NCBI GenBank assembly: GCA_003150395.1
Contig: QAMI01000039.1
Span: 1-64,000, forward strand
Direction of reading: 5' to 3'
Length of the DNA stretch: 64,000 nucleotides
Source: Candidatus Gastranaerophilales bacterium
GTDB taxonomy: Bacteria; Cyanobacteriota; Vampirovibrionia; Gastranaerophilales; Gastranaerophilaceae
Shown in pieces: positions 46,139 to 54,598 of this stretch (positions are counted from its first letter, which is position 1; each line of letters starts with the position of its first letter). The position numbers were made by a program, and so were the translations under genes. The notes beneath the pieces are model-generated. The model was not told the origin of the DNA and searched no databases. It saw nothing but the letters and a program-made list of their open reading frames with translations.

Positions 46139-47083
46139 ATGCAAAGTTATGAATTTGATACAGTTATTTTAGGTGGAGGCCCGGCTGGACTGAGCGCAGG
46201 TATATATGCAAGCCGTGGTGCGGTTTCAACCGCAATTCTTGATGTTTCAATGATGGGCGGGCAGCCGTCAAATTATTTGGAACTTGAAAATTATCCCGGA
46301 TTTCCTATAATTGGCGGCTATGATTTGATGGAGAAGTTTGAAGAACATGCTGACAAGTTTGGTGTTCAAAAATTTCCGATGCAGGAAATTGAAAGCTTGG
46401 ATTTGAAATCTACTCCGAAAGTTATCGTTACTAAAGAAGCGGAATTCAAAGCAAAAACGGTGATTATAGCCTGCGGGGCACAGCCAATGAAATTAGGTGT
46501 TCCCGGTGAAGCTGAATTCGTAGGGCGCGGTGTAAGTTACTGTGCGGTTTGTGATGGTGCTTTTTACAAGGATAAAGTTGTTGCAGTTGTTGGAGGCGGA
46601 AATGCAGCGGTTGAAGAAGCTATGTATTTGACAAAATTTGCTAACAAAGTTTATGTGATTCATCGTCGTAACGAACTTCGTGCAGACAAAATTGTTCAGG
46701 AACGTGCGTTCAAGAATGAAAAAATTGAATTTATCTGGGACAGCGTTGTGAAAGAAATAAAAGGTGAGGATTTGGTTCACACTGCAGTTCTTGAGAATGT
46801 AAAATCAGGCGAATGTTCAAATTTGCAGATAAATGGAGTATTCCCATATATAGGAATGGTTCCGAATGTTGAAGGTATTTCAGGACAAGTTGAGCAAGAT
46901 GCCAGCGGTTTTATCGTTACTGATGCAACTATGAAAACATCTGTAGACGGTGTTTTTGCAGTTGGTGATGTCCGGAAAACTCCATTAAGACAGGTAATTA
47001 CAGCAGCGGCGGACGGGGCAGTCGGTGCAGTTTATGCTGTTAAGTACCTCGAAAGCTTGAAAGATGTTCCGCAAACTGTTTAA
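46139..47083 (+). CDS. trxB: Thioredoxin reductase
   Basis: A 314-residue FAD/NADPH flavoenzyme that reduces thioredoxin. The FAD motif is VILGGGPAGLSAGIYASR, the redox-active CAVCDG is at Cys135/Cys138, and the NADPH motif is AVVGGGNAAVEEA. The C-terminal FAVGDVRKTPLRQVITAAADGAVGA closes the FAD site. Length is typical. A terminator hairpin follows. Confidence 0.95.
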   Translation: MQSYEFDTVILGGGPAGLSAGIYASRGAVSTAILDVSMMGGQPSNYLELENYPGFPIIGGYDLMEKFEEHADKFGVQKFPMQEIESLDLKSTPKVIVTKEAEFKAKTVIIACGAQPMKLGVPGEAEFVGRGVSYCAVCDGAFYKDKVVAVVGGGNAAVEEAMYLTKFANKVYVIHRRNELRADKIVQERAFKNEKIEFIWDSVVKEIKGEDLVHTAVLENVKSGECSNLQINGVFPYIGMVPNVEGISGQVEQDASGFIVTDATMKTSVDGVFAVGDVRKTPLRQVITAAADGAVGAVYAVKYLESLKDVPQTV

Positions 47084-47109
47084 AATTTCAAACCTTACAG
47101 ACGTAAAAT

Positions 47110-47133
47110 GAAAGAGCCGAAAGGCTCTTTTTG
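47110..47133 (+). terminator. Terminator after trxB
   Basis: AAAGAGCC, loop GAAA, GGCTCTTTTT. Confidence 0.88.
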
Positions 47134-47210
47134 TAAATATAAGTTTACAAAATAACAAAATTCATATTTATGAGTTTTTATGCTTTTGTAGTTAGGAAAG
47201 GACACTCTGA

Positions 47211-47603
47211 ATGAACATTAATTCAAAATTAAATCTTATTCATGCCCAAAACTGTAATCAAAAGACTGCAGTTCCAGCATTTGGTAAAAAGTACCCGTTT
47301 AGTGATGTAATGACAATTATGTCAGGAACATATGCCCATAATGAAGCCTCAGTAAGCAAAACTGTTGAGGAATTGCTTGGCAGAAAAGGCAGGAACCAAA
47401 TGGAACAATTTTTGGATTTTCTTAATGTAGGCAATAAACTTAACAAAAAATATCCAGAATTAAAACAATATGCAGATTCTTTTTATAATGCTGTAAATAA
47501 AAATAGCCAAAACCCATTTTCTATCACTAAAGAAGATGCCGCAAGGGTTATTGCAAAAGAAACAGAAAAATACGGAAGTAAATTTATTGATGTTGAAATA
47601 TAG
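47211..47603 (+). CDS. Hypothetical protein with Phe-motif N-terminus
   Basis: A 130-residue protein that I do not recognise. The N-terminus is MNINSKLNLIHAQNCNQKTA, then VPAFGKKYPF; the PAFGK motif resembles PAFKS and related motifs elsewhere in the window. The remainder is helical (VEELLGRKGRNQMEQFLDFL, NKLNKKYPELKQYADSFYNA). No signal peptide. GAAAGGA lies before ATG 47211, and a terminator follows. It may be a small secreted or surface protein. Confidence 0.62.
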   Translation: MNINSKLNLIHAQNCNQKTAVPAFGKKYPFSDVMTIMSGTYAHNEASVSKTVEELLGRKGRNQMEQFLDFLNVGNKLNKKYPELKQYADSFYNAVNKNSQNPFSITKEDAARVIAKETEKYGSKFIDVEI

Positions 47604-47624
47604 TAATTTTTTGCAATATAAGAG

Positions 47625-47657
47625 AATACGGACCAGTTTTTGGTCTGTATTTTTTTA
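47625..47657 (+). terminator. Terminator after small hypothetical gene
   Basis: AATACGGACCA pairs with TGGTCTGTATT and runs into T6. Confidence 0.8.
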
Positions 47658-47666
47658 TAAAAAAAA

Positions 47667-47686
47667 GTTGCCTGAAAATAGGCAAC
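47667..47686 (-). terminator. Minus-strand terminator without an assigned gene
   Basis: GTTGCCT, loop, AGGCAAC is followed by T8 only on the minus strand. No minus-strand gene lies upstream of it. Confidence 0.55.
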
Positions 47687-47950
47687 ATTAAATAAACACG
47701 AGGATATTAAGAGAGAGAGAGTATAAAAATCTTTTTCTTTATTTCGTCCTAGATTAGAACATCTTTTATATTTTCTTTATTGTTTTACCAATTATAATTT
47801 TTTGATTTCCCTTACATTTATATAAAGTATTTTTGTCTTTAAAAATTGACTTTTCTTTTTGATTTTGTTACAACCTTGTAACAAATCCTATAAATGGTTG
47901 TATTTTTTGTAAAGTTATTGTCATATGCTAACCTAAATGTTATAATATTA
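47687..47950 (-). ncRNA. Possible small RNA upstream of pilT (minus strand)
   Basis: A 264-nt gene-free AT-rich region. On the minus strand it holds a TATAAT box in AAATTATAATTGG, a CU-rich stretch CTCTCTCTCTC at about 47721-47731, and the orphan terminator at 47667-47686. A transcript of roughly 100 nt ending at that terminator would look like a small regulatory RNA. There is no conservation evidence. Confidence 0.25.
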
Positions 47951-47976
47951 ACCAAGAAGAATTGAGAGGAATAATA

Positions 47977-49086
47977 GTGGAAAGCAGTTTTGATATAGTT
48001 GCATTTTTGGAAAGAGCTGTTGCAATCGGAGCTTCGGATATTCATTTGGCGGTTAATGAATACCCTGCAATAAGAAAAGATGGTAAAATTATAAAAATTA
48101 ACATGCCAATGTTAACAGAAACCGATATTGATGAAGCTCTTAGTGCAATTCTTCCTGCAAGTGTAAATAATAATCATCTTGATAATGTCTATGATTTGGA
48201 TTTTGCATACGAAATCCTAGGCTGTTCTCGTTTCCGTGTGAATTTAAGCAGGCAGCTCGGAAGATATTCACTTGTTATAAGAACTATCCCTTATGAGATT
48301 AAAAATGTTGCTGAATTGCATCTCCCAAAAGCTATTGAGCAATTCTCGAACCAGAATAATGGTCTTGTTCTAATTACAGGCCCTACAGGAAGTGGAAAAT
48401 CAACTACTATTGCTGCTTTGATTGACTATATAAACCTCAATTATCCTAAGCATATTATTACAATTGAAGATCCTGTTGAATTCATTTTCAGCAACAGAAA
48501 ATCTATTGTATCGCAGCGTCAAATAGGAGTTGATACCCGCTCATTCCCTGATGGTATTAAATATGCCCTGAGACAAGATCCGGATGTCATATTTATTGGC
48601 GAGATTCGTGACAGAGAAACAATTGTGAGTGCATTGAAGGCTGCTGAAACAGGACACCTTGTCTTTGCAACAATACACACAAACGATGCAGTTCAAACCG
48701 TAAACAGAATTGTAAATATGTTTGAACCATCTGATAGACAATTTGTTCGTGCTCAAATTGCTCAAATTCTTAGAGGTACAATTTCTCAAAGGCTGGTTCC
48801 TCTTCAGGATTCAATGGGAAGACGTCCGGCTTGCGAACTTTTGGTTGTGACTTCTACGGTAAAAGATTTCATTGAAAAAGATAAGCTTGAAGAGGTTTAT
48901 GACCTTGTTAAAAAAGGCTCTTTTAACAACATGATTACAATGAACATGTCTTTGTATTCTTTATATACAGAAGGTTTTATTACGGAAGAGACAGCATTAG
49001 AATATTCTGACGATAAAAATGAACTCAGACAGATGTTCCGTGGAGTATTCCAGGGGACAGCTCCCGGCAACAGGGATAAACAATAG
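47977..49086 (+). CDS. pilT: Type IV pilus retraction ATPase PilT
   Basis: A 369-residue hexameric ATPase that powers pilus retraction at the inner membrane. The N-terminal domain has GASDIHLAVNEYPAIRKDGK. Walker A GPTGSGKST lies near residue 135. The Asp box HIITIEDPVEFIF, Walker B DPDVIFIGEIRDRETI and the His box GHLVFATIHTNDAVQTVNRI follow. I chose GTG 47977 because GAGAGG lies just upstream; an in-frame TTG at 47962 overlaps that site. recO begins 1 nt after its stop. It is the only pilus motor gene in the window. Confidence 0.92.
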   Translation: MESSFDIVAFLERAVAIGASDIHLAVNEYPAIRKDGKIIKINMPMLTETDIDEALSAILPASVNNNHLDNVYDLDFAYEILGCSRFRVNLSRQLGRYSLVIRTIPYEIKNVAELHLPKAIEQFSNQNNGLVLITGPTGSGKSTTIAALIDYINLNYPKHIITIEDPVEFIFSNRKSIVSQRQIGVDTRSFPDGIKYALRQDPDVIFIGEIRDRETIVSALKAAETGHLVFATIHTNDAVQTVNRIVNMFEPSDRQFVRAQIAQILRGTISQRLVPLQDSMGRRPACELLVVTSTVKDFIEKDKLEEVYDLVKKGSFNNMITMNMSLYSLYTEGFITEETALEYSDDKNELRQMFRGVFQGTAPGNRDKQ

Positions 49087-49087
49087 G

Positions 49088-49849
49088 ATGAATAATTTTG
49101 TAACAGATGCTATTAATCTTAAGTCTTATAACTTAAGTGAGGCTGATAAAATTATTGTTATGTATTCTCGCGAAAAAGGCCTTATTCGTGGTGTTGCAAA
49201 AGGTGTGAAAAAGCCAAAAAGCAAGCTTGGGGCCCGCATGGATTTGCTTGTTGCAAATAAACTTATGCTTTATAAGGGTAAGAATTTAGATACTATTTGC
49301 CAGGCTGAAGCTTTAAATACATTCACAAGGACGCGGCAGAATATGGATAAAATTTTTTACTCTATTTATGTCAGCGAAGTTGTAACAAATTTTGGTGTTG
49401 AAGATGATCCTTGTTCAAATGAAATTTTTGAACTGCTTTATCAAACTCTCGACTGTATTGCAAAATCATCGGGCAAGGTAGAGGTTATGATTGCAGTATT
49501 GAAATTTCAGATTAAAATGATGGCATTGTCAGGTTTTGGTATTGAATTGAATACATGCTTAAAATGTGGATGTGAAATTCAAAATGATAATATGTATTTT
49601 TCATCCAATCGTGGTGGCGTTGTTTGTAAAAACTGCAGCGATATTTCTGCGGGTTATGTGCTTATGCACAGTAAAATAAGAGATTTTCTTAAAGAACTGG
49701 AGAGAACAGACTTTTTTGAACACAGTTCCTATGAAGAAAAGGCAACAGAGAAGATATGTACTGTTTGTTTTGAGCTTCTGAAGGGATATATTAATCTTCA
49801 TTCTCCTCGTAAATTTAATTCAACGGAAATTCTGCAAGAAATAAGTTAG
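49088..49849 (+). CDS. recO: DNA repair protein RecO
   Basis: A 253-residue protein of the RecFOR pathway that loads RecA on SSB-coated DNA. The OB-fold N-terminus DAINLKSYNLSEADKIIVMYSREKGLIRGVAKGVKKPKSKLGARMD is typical. A zinc finger CLKCGCEIQ…CKNC lies near residues 160-185. ATG 49088 immediately follows the pilT stop (TAGGATG), so the two are coupled. A longer in-frame extension into pilT is unlikely. Confidence 0.9.
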   Translation: MNNFVTDAINLKSYNLSEADKIIVMYSREKGLIRGVAKGVKKPKSKLGARMDLLVANKLMLYKGKNLDTICQAEALNTFTRTRQNMDKIFYSIYVSEVVTNFGVEDDPCSNEIFELLYQTLDCIAKSSGKVEVMIAVLKFQIKMMALSGFGIELNTCLKCGCEIQNDNMYFSSNRGGVVCKNCSDISAGYVLMHSKIRDFLKELERTDFFEHSSYEEKATEKICTVCFELLKGYINLHSPRKFNSTEILQEIS

Positions 49850-49962
49850 AGAATTTATCTGATTAAAGATTTGTTTATTACTGGAGCATTGGCTAAACAC
49901 GGGAAGCTTTCTTTGAATAAAGAAAATTCGCCGCAAGAATAGCTTACCGGCTGATGAATATG

Positions 49963-50008
49963 TTTTTCTCCTGCATTAATTTATAGTTGATGAGCAACAG
50001 GAGAAAAA
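49963..50008 (+). promoter_or_regulatory. Hairpin sequestering the ribosome binding site of the 50010 gene
   Basis: TTTTTCTCCTG (49963-49973) pairs perfectly over 11 bp with CAGGAGAAAAA (49998-50008). The loop is 24 nt, and the arm contains the AGGAG Shine-Dalgarno 6 nt before ATG 50010. It would hide the ribosome site when folded, as in RNA thermometers or trans-activated leaders. Confidence 0.6.
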
Positions 50009-50009
50009 A

Positions 50010-51074
50010 ATGAAGAGAATTGTATTATTACTGGTATTACTCTTAATCAGTTCAAACGCATATACAGAAGCAAGAGTTATCAGAACTTATCGGCCAATTC
50101 CGTACAACAGAGGGTTTAATCCTTTTGTGCGGCCGTCTTCGTCATATTTTGGTATAGGTCGATATAATTTCAATAACGGATATTACGGCAATTACTACAA
50201 TAGATATAATAATTACAATAATAATTGGAGGAATAGCCGCTATTATTATCCTACACGCTATTATAACAACAATTATCCGAGGCCGACTTATAACAATTAC
50301 TATACACCACAGAATGTAAACGCTTTTGACAAGTTCCATAATATGAATAGAACGATTCACCGCTATAACTCTTCTCCAGCAAGAATTTACAGGCTTAATC
50401 GTTCTGAAGTTGCAAGTAGTATAAAACCTGTTTCTTACACAACGGATGTGAACAAAAAAGATCCCAGGCTTTCTCTTGTTGAGAAAAATATATATGGCAA
50501 ATCTTTTGACCATCAAGAGATAAATCTCCGTCTTAACAGACTTGAGAAATCCATGTTCAATAAAACATATCCTTCTCTTAGTAATGAAGAAAGAATTGAA
50601 AATCTTTTCGTAAATTATAATAAAGAGCTTCAAAATGCAATTCCACAAGAATTATCGGAACTTGAAAAAAATGTTTTTAAAAAAACTTACGAAAAGGAAG
50701 ATGATTTAAGCAGGGTTTCCCGCCTTGAAGCCCAGGTTCTCGGTGCAATCCAGCAAGGAAATCTAAATAAGCGCGTAGATGTATTAAAAGATGCAATAGC
50801 TTCTTCGCAATATTCTTCTCCATACGGAACCTGCTATGGAGGCTACATGCCTCCAATGAATACCAATAAAGGTATAAAAAATACTCTAAGCCGTCTGGGC
50901 GATATGTTCGGTATGGGTTGTCCTACTGGCTTTTCTCCGCAAATTCCTCCGTATGATACTTATCATTTTGACATGCAAGATGGAGGAAATTCAGAGTTTT
51001 ACAGAGACAATTACGGTTATTACTATAATAATACCAACCGAGCTACAGGTACCGGAATACAAATTCTTGACTAA
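50010..51074 (+). CDS. Secreted Asn/Tyr-rich protein with C-terminal LEK repeats
   Basis: A 354-residue protein with a Sec signal (KRIVLLLVLLLISSNAYTEA). Residues 25-105 are extremely rich in Asn, Tyr and Arg (YNFNNGYYGNYYNRYNNYNN). After a linker come about three copies of a helical unit of the form L..LEK..FgK.y......RL.RLE (near residues 150, 175 and 205-235). I recall similar units in cyanobacterial-lineage proteins of unknown role. It is probably a cell-surface or extracellular structural protein. Its ribosome site lies in a hairpin. Confidence 0.72.
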   Translation: MKRIVLLLVLLLISSNAYTEARVIRTYRPIPYNRGFNPFVRPSSSYFGIGRYNFNNGYYGNYYNRYNNYNNNWRNSRYYYPTRYYNNNYPRPTYNNYYTPQNVNAFDKFHNMNRTIHRYNSSPARIYRLNRSEVASSIKPVSYTTDVNKKDPRLSLVEKNIYGKSFDHQEINLRLNRLEKSMFNKTYPSLSNEERIENLFVNYNKELQNAIPQELSELEKNVFKKTYEKEDDLSRVSRLEAQVLGAIQQGNLNKRVDVLKDAIASSQYSSPYGTCYGGYMPPMNTNKGIKNTLSRLGDMFGMGCPTGFSPQIPPYDTYHFDMQDGGNSEFYRDNYGYYYNNTNRATGTGIQILD

Positions 51075-51163
51075 ATGAAAATTTTCATTAAATTAATATC
51101 ATACAAATAGATGTTTGCTGCACTTTTAAAATAAAAGATAATCATATTAAGAAAGTGTAGCAA

Positions 51164-51655
51164 ATGCCTTTTAGATACCGACTGCAAAAAGTACTTGATT
51201 TCAGAATCAGAAAAAAAGAAGAACAGCTTATGGTTGTTCAAAAGGCTCAGCAAGAAGTATTTATTGCAGAAGAAAATATCCGGAAAAATAACGAAGAAAT
51301 CCGTCAAACGCAGATAAATATGCGTCAGGCTGACCCGATGATGTATGAGACCTACGACAATTATCTTATATTCCTTTGGGACAAGGCGGAAAAGCTTGAA
51401 CAGATTCGCGCGGAAGCTCAAAAAGTTCTGGATATGGAGAAAGCAAAACTCGTGAAACTGGAGCAGGCTGTCAAGGTTTTGGAAAAACATAAAGAGAAGA
51501 ACCGCGAGGCCTATCTGGAGGAAGAGAAAAAAGCAGAATTAAAACAATTTTCAGAACTCGGAGTTCAGAGATTCTTCAACCAATCTAAAGAACGGCAGGA
51601 AGAAGAAGACCGGGAAATTTTAAAACAGTTGGAACAACTGGAGGAAGGTTTATAA
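51164..51655 (+). CDS. fliJ: Flagellar export protein FliJ
   Basis: A 163-residue all-helical coiled coil, beginning MPFRYRLQKVLDFRIRKKEEQ, the hallmark FliJ start. FliJ binds the export ATPase FliI and helps deliver substrates to the flagellar type III gate. The length is slightly above usual. It lies 1 nt before the fliK-like gene and is probably the first gene of a small flagellar operon (fliJ, fliK-like, hook/rod). Confidence 0.85.
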   Translation: MPFRYRLQKVLDFRIRKKEEQLMVVQKAQQEVFIAEENIRKNNEEIRQTQINMRQADPMMYETYDNYLIFLWDKAEKLEQIRAEAQKVLDMEKAKLVKLEQAVKVLEKHKEKNREAYLEEEKKAELKQFSELGVQRFFNQSKERQEEEDREILKQLEQLEEGL

Positions 51656-51656
51656 A

Positions 51657-52607
51657 ATGAATATCGATACATCAAGCTTAACGCAAAATAACGAGATGGC
51701 AAATTATCTGGCCTCCTCCCAAACTTTTAGGACGAACACAGGTAATACTGCTTTTAAATCCCAGTTTAATTCTTTGTCCGAGGCGTCTGAGACAAAAACA
51801 ACCGAGCCTTCTTCTGAAAAATCAGAAGCGAAAACTGAGAAAACCGATCAAACTAAATCAAAAGAAACCTCTTCTAAAGAAGAGGATACAAAAGTTTCTG
51901 AAAAAAAAGGTGAAAAGGCTGAAAAAACTGAACAAAAGCAAGAGAATACAGTAAAAGAGGAAAATAAAGAGCAGCCAGGCCAGCAAAATGCCAACCAACA
52001 AAACGGACACCAGCAACATCATGAAAACCAGCTTTTATCAGAGGAAATCGCACAGATGTTGAAAATTAATGCAGGCTCAAAATTAGGTCAAGTAAATTCT
52101 ATTCAGAATATGACTTTTACCTCTGAAATAAGCAAAGATGTTTATACAGAAAAACCTGCATTAGATTACAGTACAATATCAATGAGCGATGATGATGCAC
52201 AGTTTTTCGCAAATCTTGTGACAAAAACTGATATGTCAATGCAGAGTATTGCTTCTGAATTTCAAAAGTCACTTGATGTTTCAGATGTTCAAAATGTTCA
52301 TAAAACAGCTAAAGTTTCAGCTGCCTTGATGGAAGCCTTATCAGAATCAATGAAAACTAATAAAGCTTTCAGAATAGATTTTGATAAAGATGTTTCTGTT
52401 GTTATGAGAGTGGATAAAAACGGAAATCTTAATGCAAACTTTATTCCTGGAGACAAAGCTGTGGAGGCTTATTTGAGAAATAATATCTCTTATCTTAAAC
52501 AGCGCTTTGACGAACAGGATTTGCCGTATAATGAATTAACCTACAGCAAACATCGTAACCAAGAGCAGAATGAAAAACGCAACAACAAGGAGAAAGACCA
52601 TGAATGA
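51657..52607 (+). CDS. Flagellar hook-length control (FliK-like) protein
   Basis: A 316-residue protein with a low-complexity Glu/Lys/Thr/Gln-rich N-terminal half (about residues 45-125), as in FliK molecular rulers. A C-terminal globular part (FRIDFDKDVSVVMRVDKNGNLNANFIPG) follows, with LRNNISYLKQRFDEQDLPY close to the FliK C-terminal domain pattern. Position between fliJ and a hook/rod gene supports the call. The N-terminus carries TAFKSQF near residue 30, shared with the hypothetical at 11723. FliK is itself exported through the flagellar apparatus. Confidence 0.6.
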   Translation: MNIDTSSLTQNNEMANYLASSQTFRTNTGNTAFKSQFNSLSEASETKTTEPSSEKSEAKTEKTDQTKSKETSSKEEDTKVSEKKGEKAEKTEQKQENTVKEENKEQPGQQNANQQNGHQQHHENQLLSEEIAQMLKINAGSKLGQVNSIQNMTFTSEISKDVYTEKPALDYSTISMSDDDAQFFANLVTKTDMSMQSIASEFQKSLDVSDVQNVHKTAKVSAALMEALSESMKTNKAFRIDFDKDVSVVMRVDKNGNLNANFIPGDKAVEAYLRNNISYLKQRFDEQDLPYNELTYSKHRNQEQNEKRNNKEKDHE

Positions 52608-53436
52608 TTCCTACACAACCGCGCTAAATACTCAGAAATCAACGCAGAACTGGATGGATGTTATTGCGCATAACATGACAAATATTTACACGCCGGGTTT
52701 CAGAGAACAGCAGGTAAACTTCAAAACCTTTCTCGGCGGTGCAATAGCCGATGACTATGATAAAAAAACAGGGCAAGGAAAATCAACTCCCGGTACCTCA
52801 AATGATAACTTATTCCTTGAGGGTAAAGGTTTTTTTCTTACAAAAACAGCAGAAGGCAAAAGTGTTTATACTCGTTTAGGCGAGTTCAAATTTGACGGTG
52901 AAGGTGTTTACAGAGCTAAAAATGGTAATACTGTTCAAGGTTATATTTTGAATGATAAGGGCGAGATTATGCAGGGGACAAAATCCGTATCTCAGGATTT
53001 GTATGAACAGACTGCTTTGAAAGGCGGTTCGCTTGATATTCCGACGACAAATATCAAAATGTGGATTGATCCTGCTAATGGCAAGTATTTGGGCAAGTAT
53101 GATGATTATGAAATAAAAGAAGACGGAACAATTTATGGAAAAGCTGACGGCGGCAAAAGAACAGTTCCGCTTTATCGTGTGACAACCCGTAATTTCCATA
53201 ATTCAGCAGCTTTGTATGAAATTAAGGAAGGCTATTTTATTGAAACGGAAGCCTCCGGAAAACCGCTTCTTGGTGTAGGTCAAATACGTTCAGGGCTTTT
53301 GGAAATGTCAAATGCTGACTTTAAAGGTAATATTTCGTATTTCCAGATGGCGAAACTTCAGATGGAAATTTCAAATAAACTTGTTTCTACAAATAAAGAG
53401 CTGTTAGAAGAAGCTTTGAGGCTTGTAGGAAGCTAA
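52600..53436 (+). CDS. Flagellar hook/basal-body rod protein (FlgE/F/G family)
   Basis: A 278-residue protein. The N-terminal rod/hook signature is TALNTQKSTQNWMDVIAHNMTNIYTPGFREQ. Central FFLTKTAEGKSVYTRLGEFKFDGEGVYRAKNGNTVQGYI and the C-terminal LEMSNADFKGNISYFQMAKLQMEISNKLV complete the family pattern. Length is closer to FlgG/FlgF than to a full hook protein, though the position after fliK suggests FlgE. ATG 52600 follows AAGGAG and overlaps the fliK-like stop by 8 nt. A terminator follows. Confidence 0.85.
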   Translation: MNDSYTTALNTQKSTQNWMDVIAHNMTNIYTPGFREQQVNFKTFLGGAIADDYDKKTGQGKSTPGTSNDNLFLEGKGFFLTKTAEGKSVYTRLGEFKFDGEGVYRAKNGNTVQGYILNDKGEIMQGTKSVSQDLYEQTALKGGSLDIPTTNIKMWIDPANGKYLGKYDDYEIKEDGTIYGKADGGKRTVPLYRVTTRNFHNSAALYEIKEGYFIETEASGKPLLGVGQIRSGLLEMSNADFKGNISYFQMAKLQMEISNKLVSTNKELLEEALRLVGS

Positions 53437-53470
53437 TTTTCAATATACTATAAATTAAACTCCATTTTAC

Positions 53471-53497
53471 AAAGGAACTTTATTTCTAAGTTCCTTT
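53471..53497. terminator. Terminator between convergent genes
   Basis: AAAGGAACTT, loop TATTTCT, AAGTTCCTTT. Confidence 0.82.
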
Positions 53498-53501
53498 TGC
53501 T

Positions 53502-54539
53502 TTATTTATATGTTTTTAACGGAGTTTGCTGGATTTGTTCAAGGATTTTAATGATTTCTTCTGATAAATCCTCTTTCCCTGAAATATTAATTTTTACAAG
53601 ATTAGCAAACTCTGATTTTTTAAACTCATGAAGCCCTCTATGCTTGAAAATCTCTTCTAGCTTTTTAACTGTCGGAAGGTTTTCCTCCAAAATGTTTAAA
53701 TCCACAAGAGAAATATTTTCAAAAGCATAATTTAAGGTTCTTTCAAGTAAATTTCGCGTCAGCAAATCCTCAAACTCTCCGCAATTCAATATGTAAACTC
53801 TGTCACAAGAACGCAATTTTAAATTAATTAAATCAAGATTTTCTGAAGCATCCTTATCCAAAAGCACAAATATCGGCAATTTCAGTATCTCTGACAATTG
53901 GTAATATGTTTTTACAACCTGATTTTTACCGCCTGCTGAAATTATATGAATACCTTTTTTCTCAAAATCTTCTCCATAAATCCGCGCAAATTCAGGCAGC
54001 AGTGTTTCTTCAGTTATTCCTTCACAGATAATAACTTTTTCCAGTGGAAAATGAAGTGACTTTTTTTCACGTAATGAAATTATTTCACTGGATGAGGTTA
54101 ATTCTTTTAGCCATAGTAGATTTTTAACTTCATTTTCTGATAAAAGTGTTAAAAACCCTTTGTAATTAATTCTATTTTTAAGTAATTGCTCTGTTTCAGG
54201 GCTTATTATGAAAACAGATTTTTCATAATCATAAAGTTTTTGATTTATAAGTAAATCCCCGTCAGACTTGATATTAAGAGTTTCCAAAGAGAAATTAATG
54301 ATTTTTTCTGCCAATTCCTTTAAAATCGAATAATCAAGTTCATCAAGTTCTAATTTTTTGAATTTTGGGGCAATCAGATTGTTTGTGAGAATATCTTTAA
54401 AAACCCTTAAATACTTGGTTTCTGTATTTTTAAACCTGGTGAGTCTGTCAATTGAAATTTTAAGCTGCTCTATTGTTAGCGGTTTTATTTTAATCTTTTC
54501 CAATATTTCCTCATTGTTACATTTGTTAACTTTTTTCAT
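53502..54539 (-). CDS. Orphan TOPRIM-domain protein, OLD-nuclease-like, without ATPase
   Basis: A 345-residue protein. The N-terminal 150 residues are helical and unrecognised. The C-terminal half has TOPRIM motifs: VIICEGITEETLLPEFARIYG (Glu near residue 174), FVLLDKDASENLD (DxD near 226) and ECGEFEDLL-like CGEFEDLLTRNLL (near 254). This order resembles the OLD-family TOPRIM nuclease domain, but no ABC-type ATPase is fused or adjacent and no UvrD-like helicase is nearby. It is embedded in a flagellar region on the opposite strand. A role in phage defence or DNA processing is possible but unproven. Confidence 0.7.
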   Translation of the reverse strand: MKKVNKCNNEEILEKIKIKPLTIEQLKISIDRLTRFKNTETKYLRVFKDILTNNLIAPKFKKLELDELDYSILKELAEKIINFSLETLNIKSDGDLLINQKLYDYEKSVFIISPETEQLLKNRINYKGFLTLLSENEVKNLLWLKELTSSSEIISLREKKSLHFPLEKVIICEGITEETLLPEFARIYGEDFEKKGIHIISAGGKNQVVKTYYQLSEILKLPIFVLLDKDASENLDLINLKLRSCDRVYILNCGEFEDLLTRNLLERTLNYAFENISLVDLNILEENLPTVKKLEEIFKHRGLHEFKKSEFANLVKINISGKEDLSEEIIKILEQIQQTPLKTYK

Positions 54540-54598
54540 TATCCACTGGCAATTTTTTTGAGTTATTGTTGTTTATATAAATAAGTGGAGTGAAAATA

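Noticed and set aside
50142..50648. 168-residue minus-strand frame with Ile/Val-rich sequence
   Set aside because: It mirrors the Asn/Tyr-rich codons (AAT/TAT read as ATT/ATA) of the secreted protein gene.
51071..51490. Minus-strand frame opposite fliJ
   Set aside because: It is a Leu/Phe-rich shadow of the Lys/Glu-rich coiled coil of FliJ.
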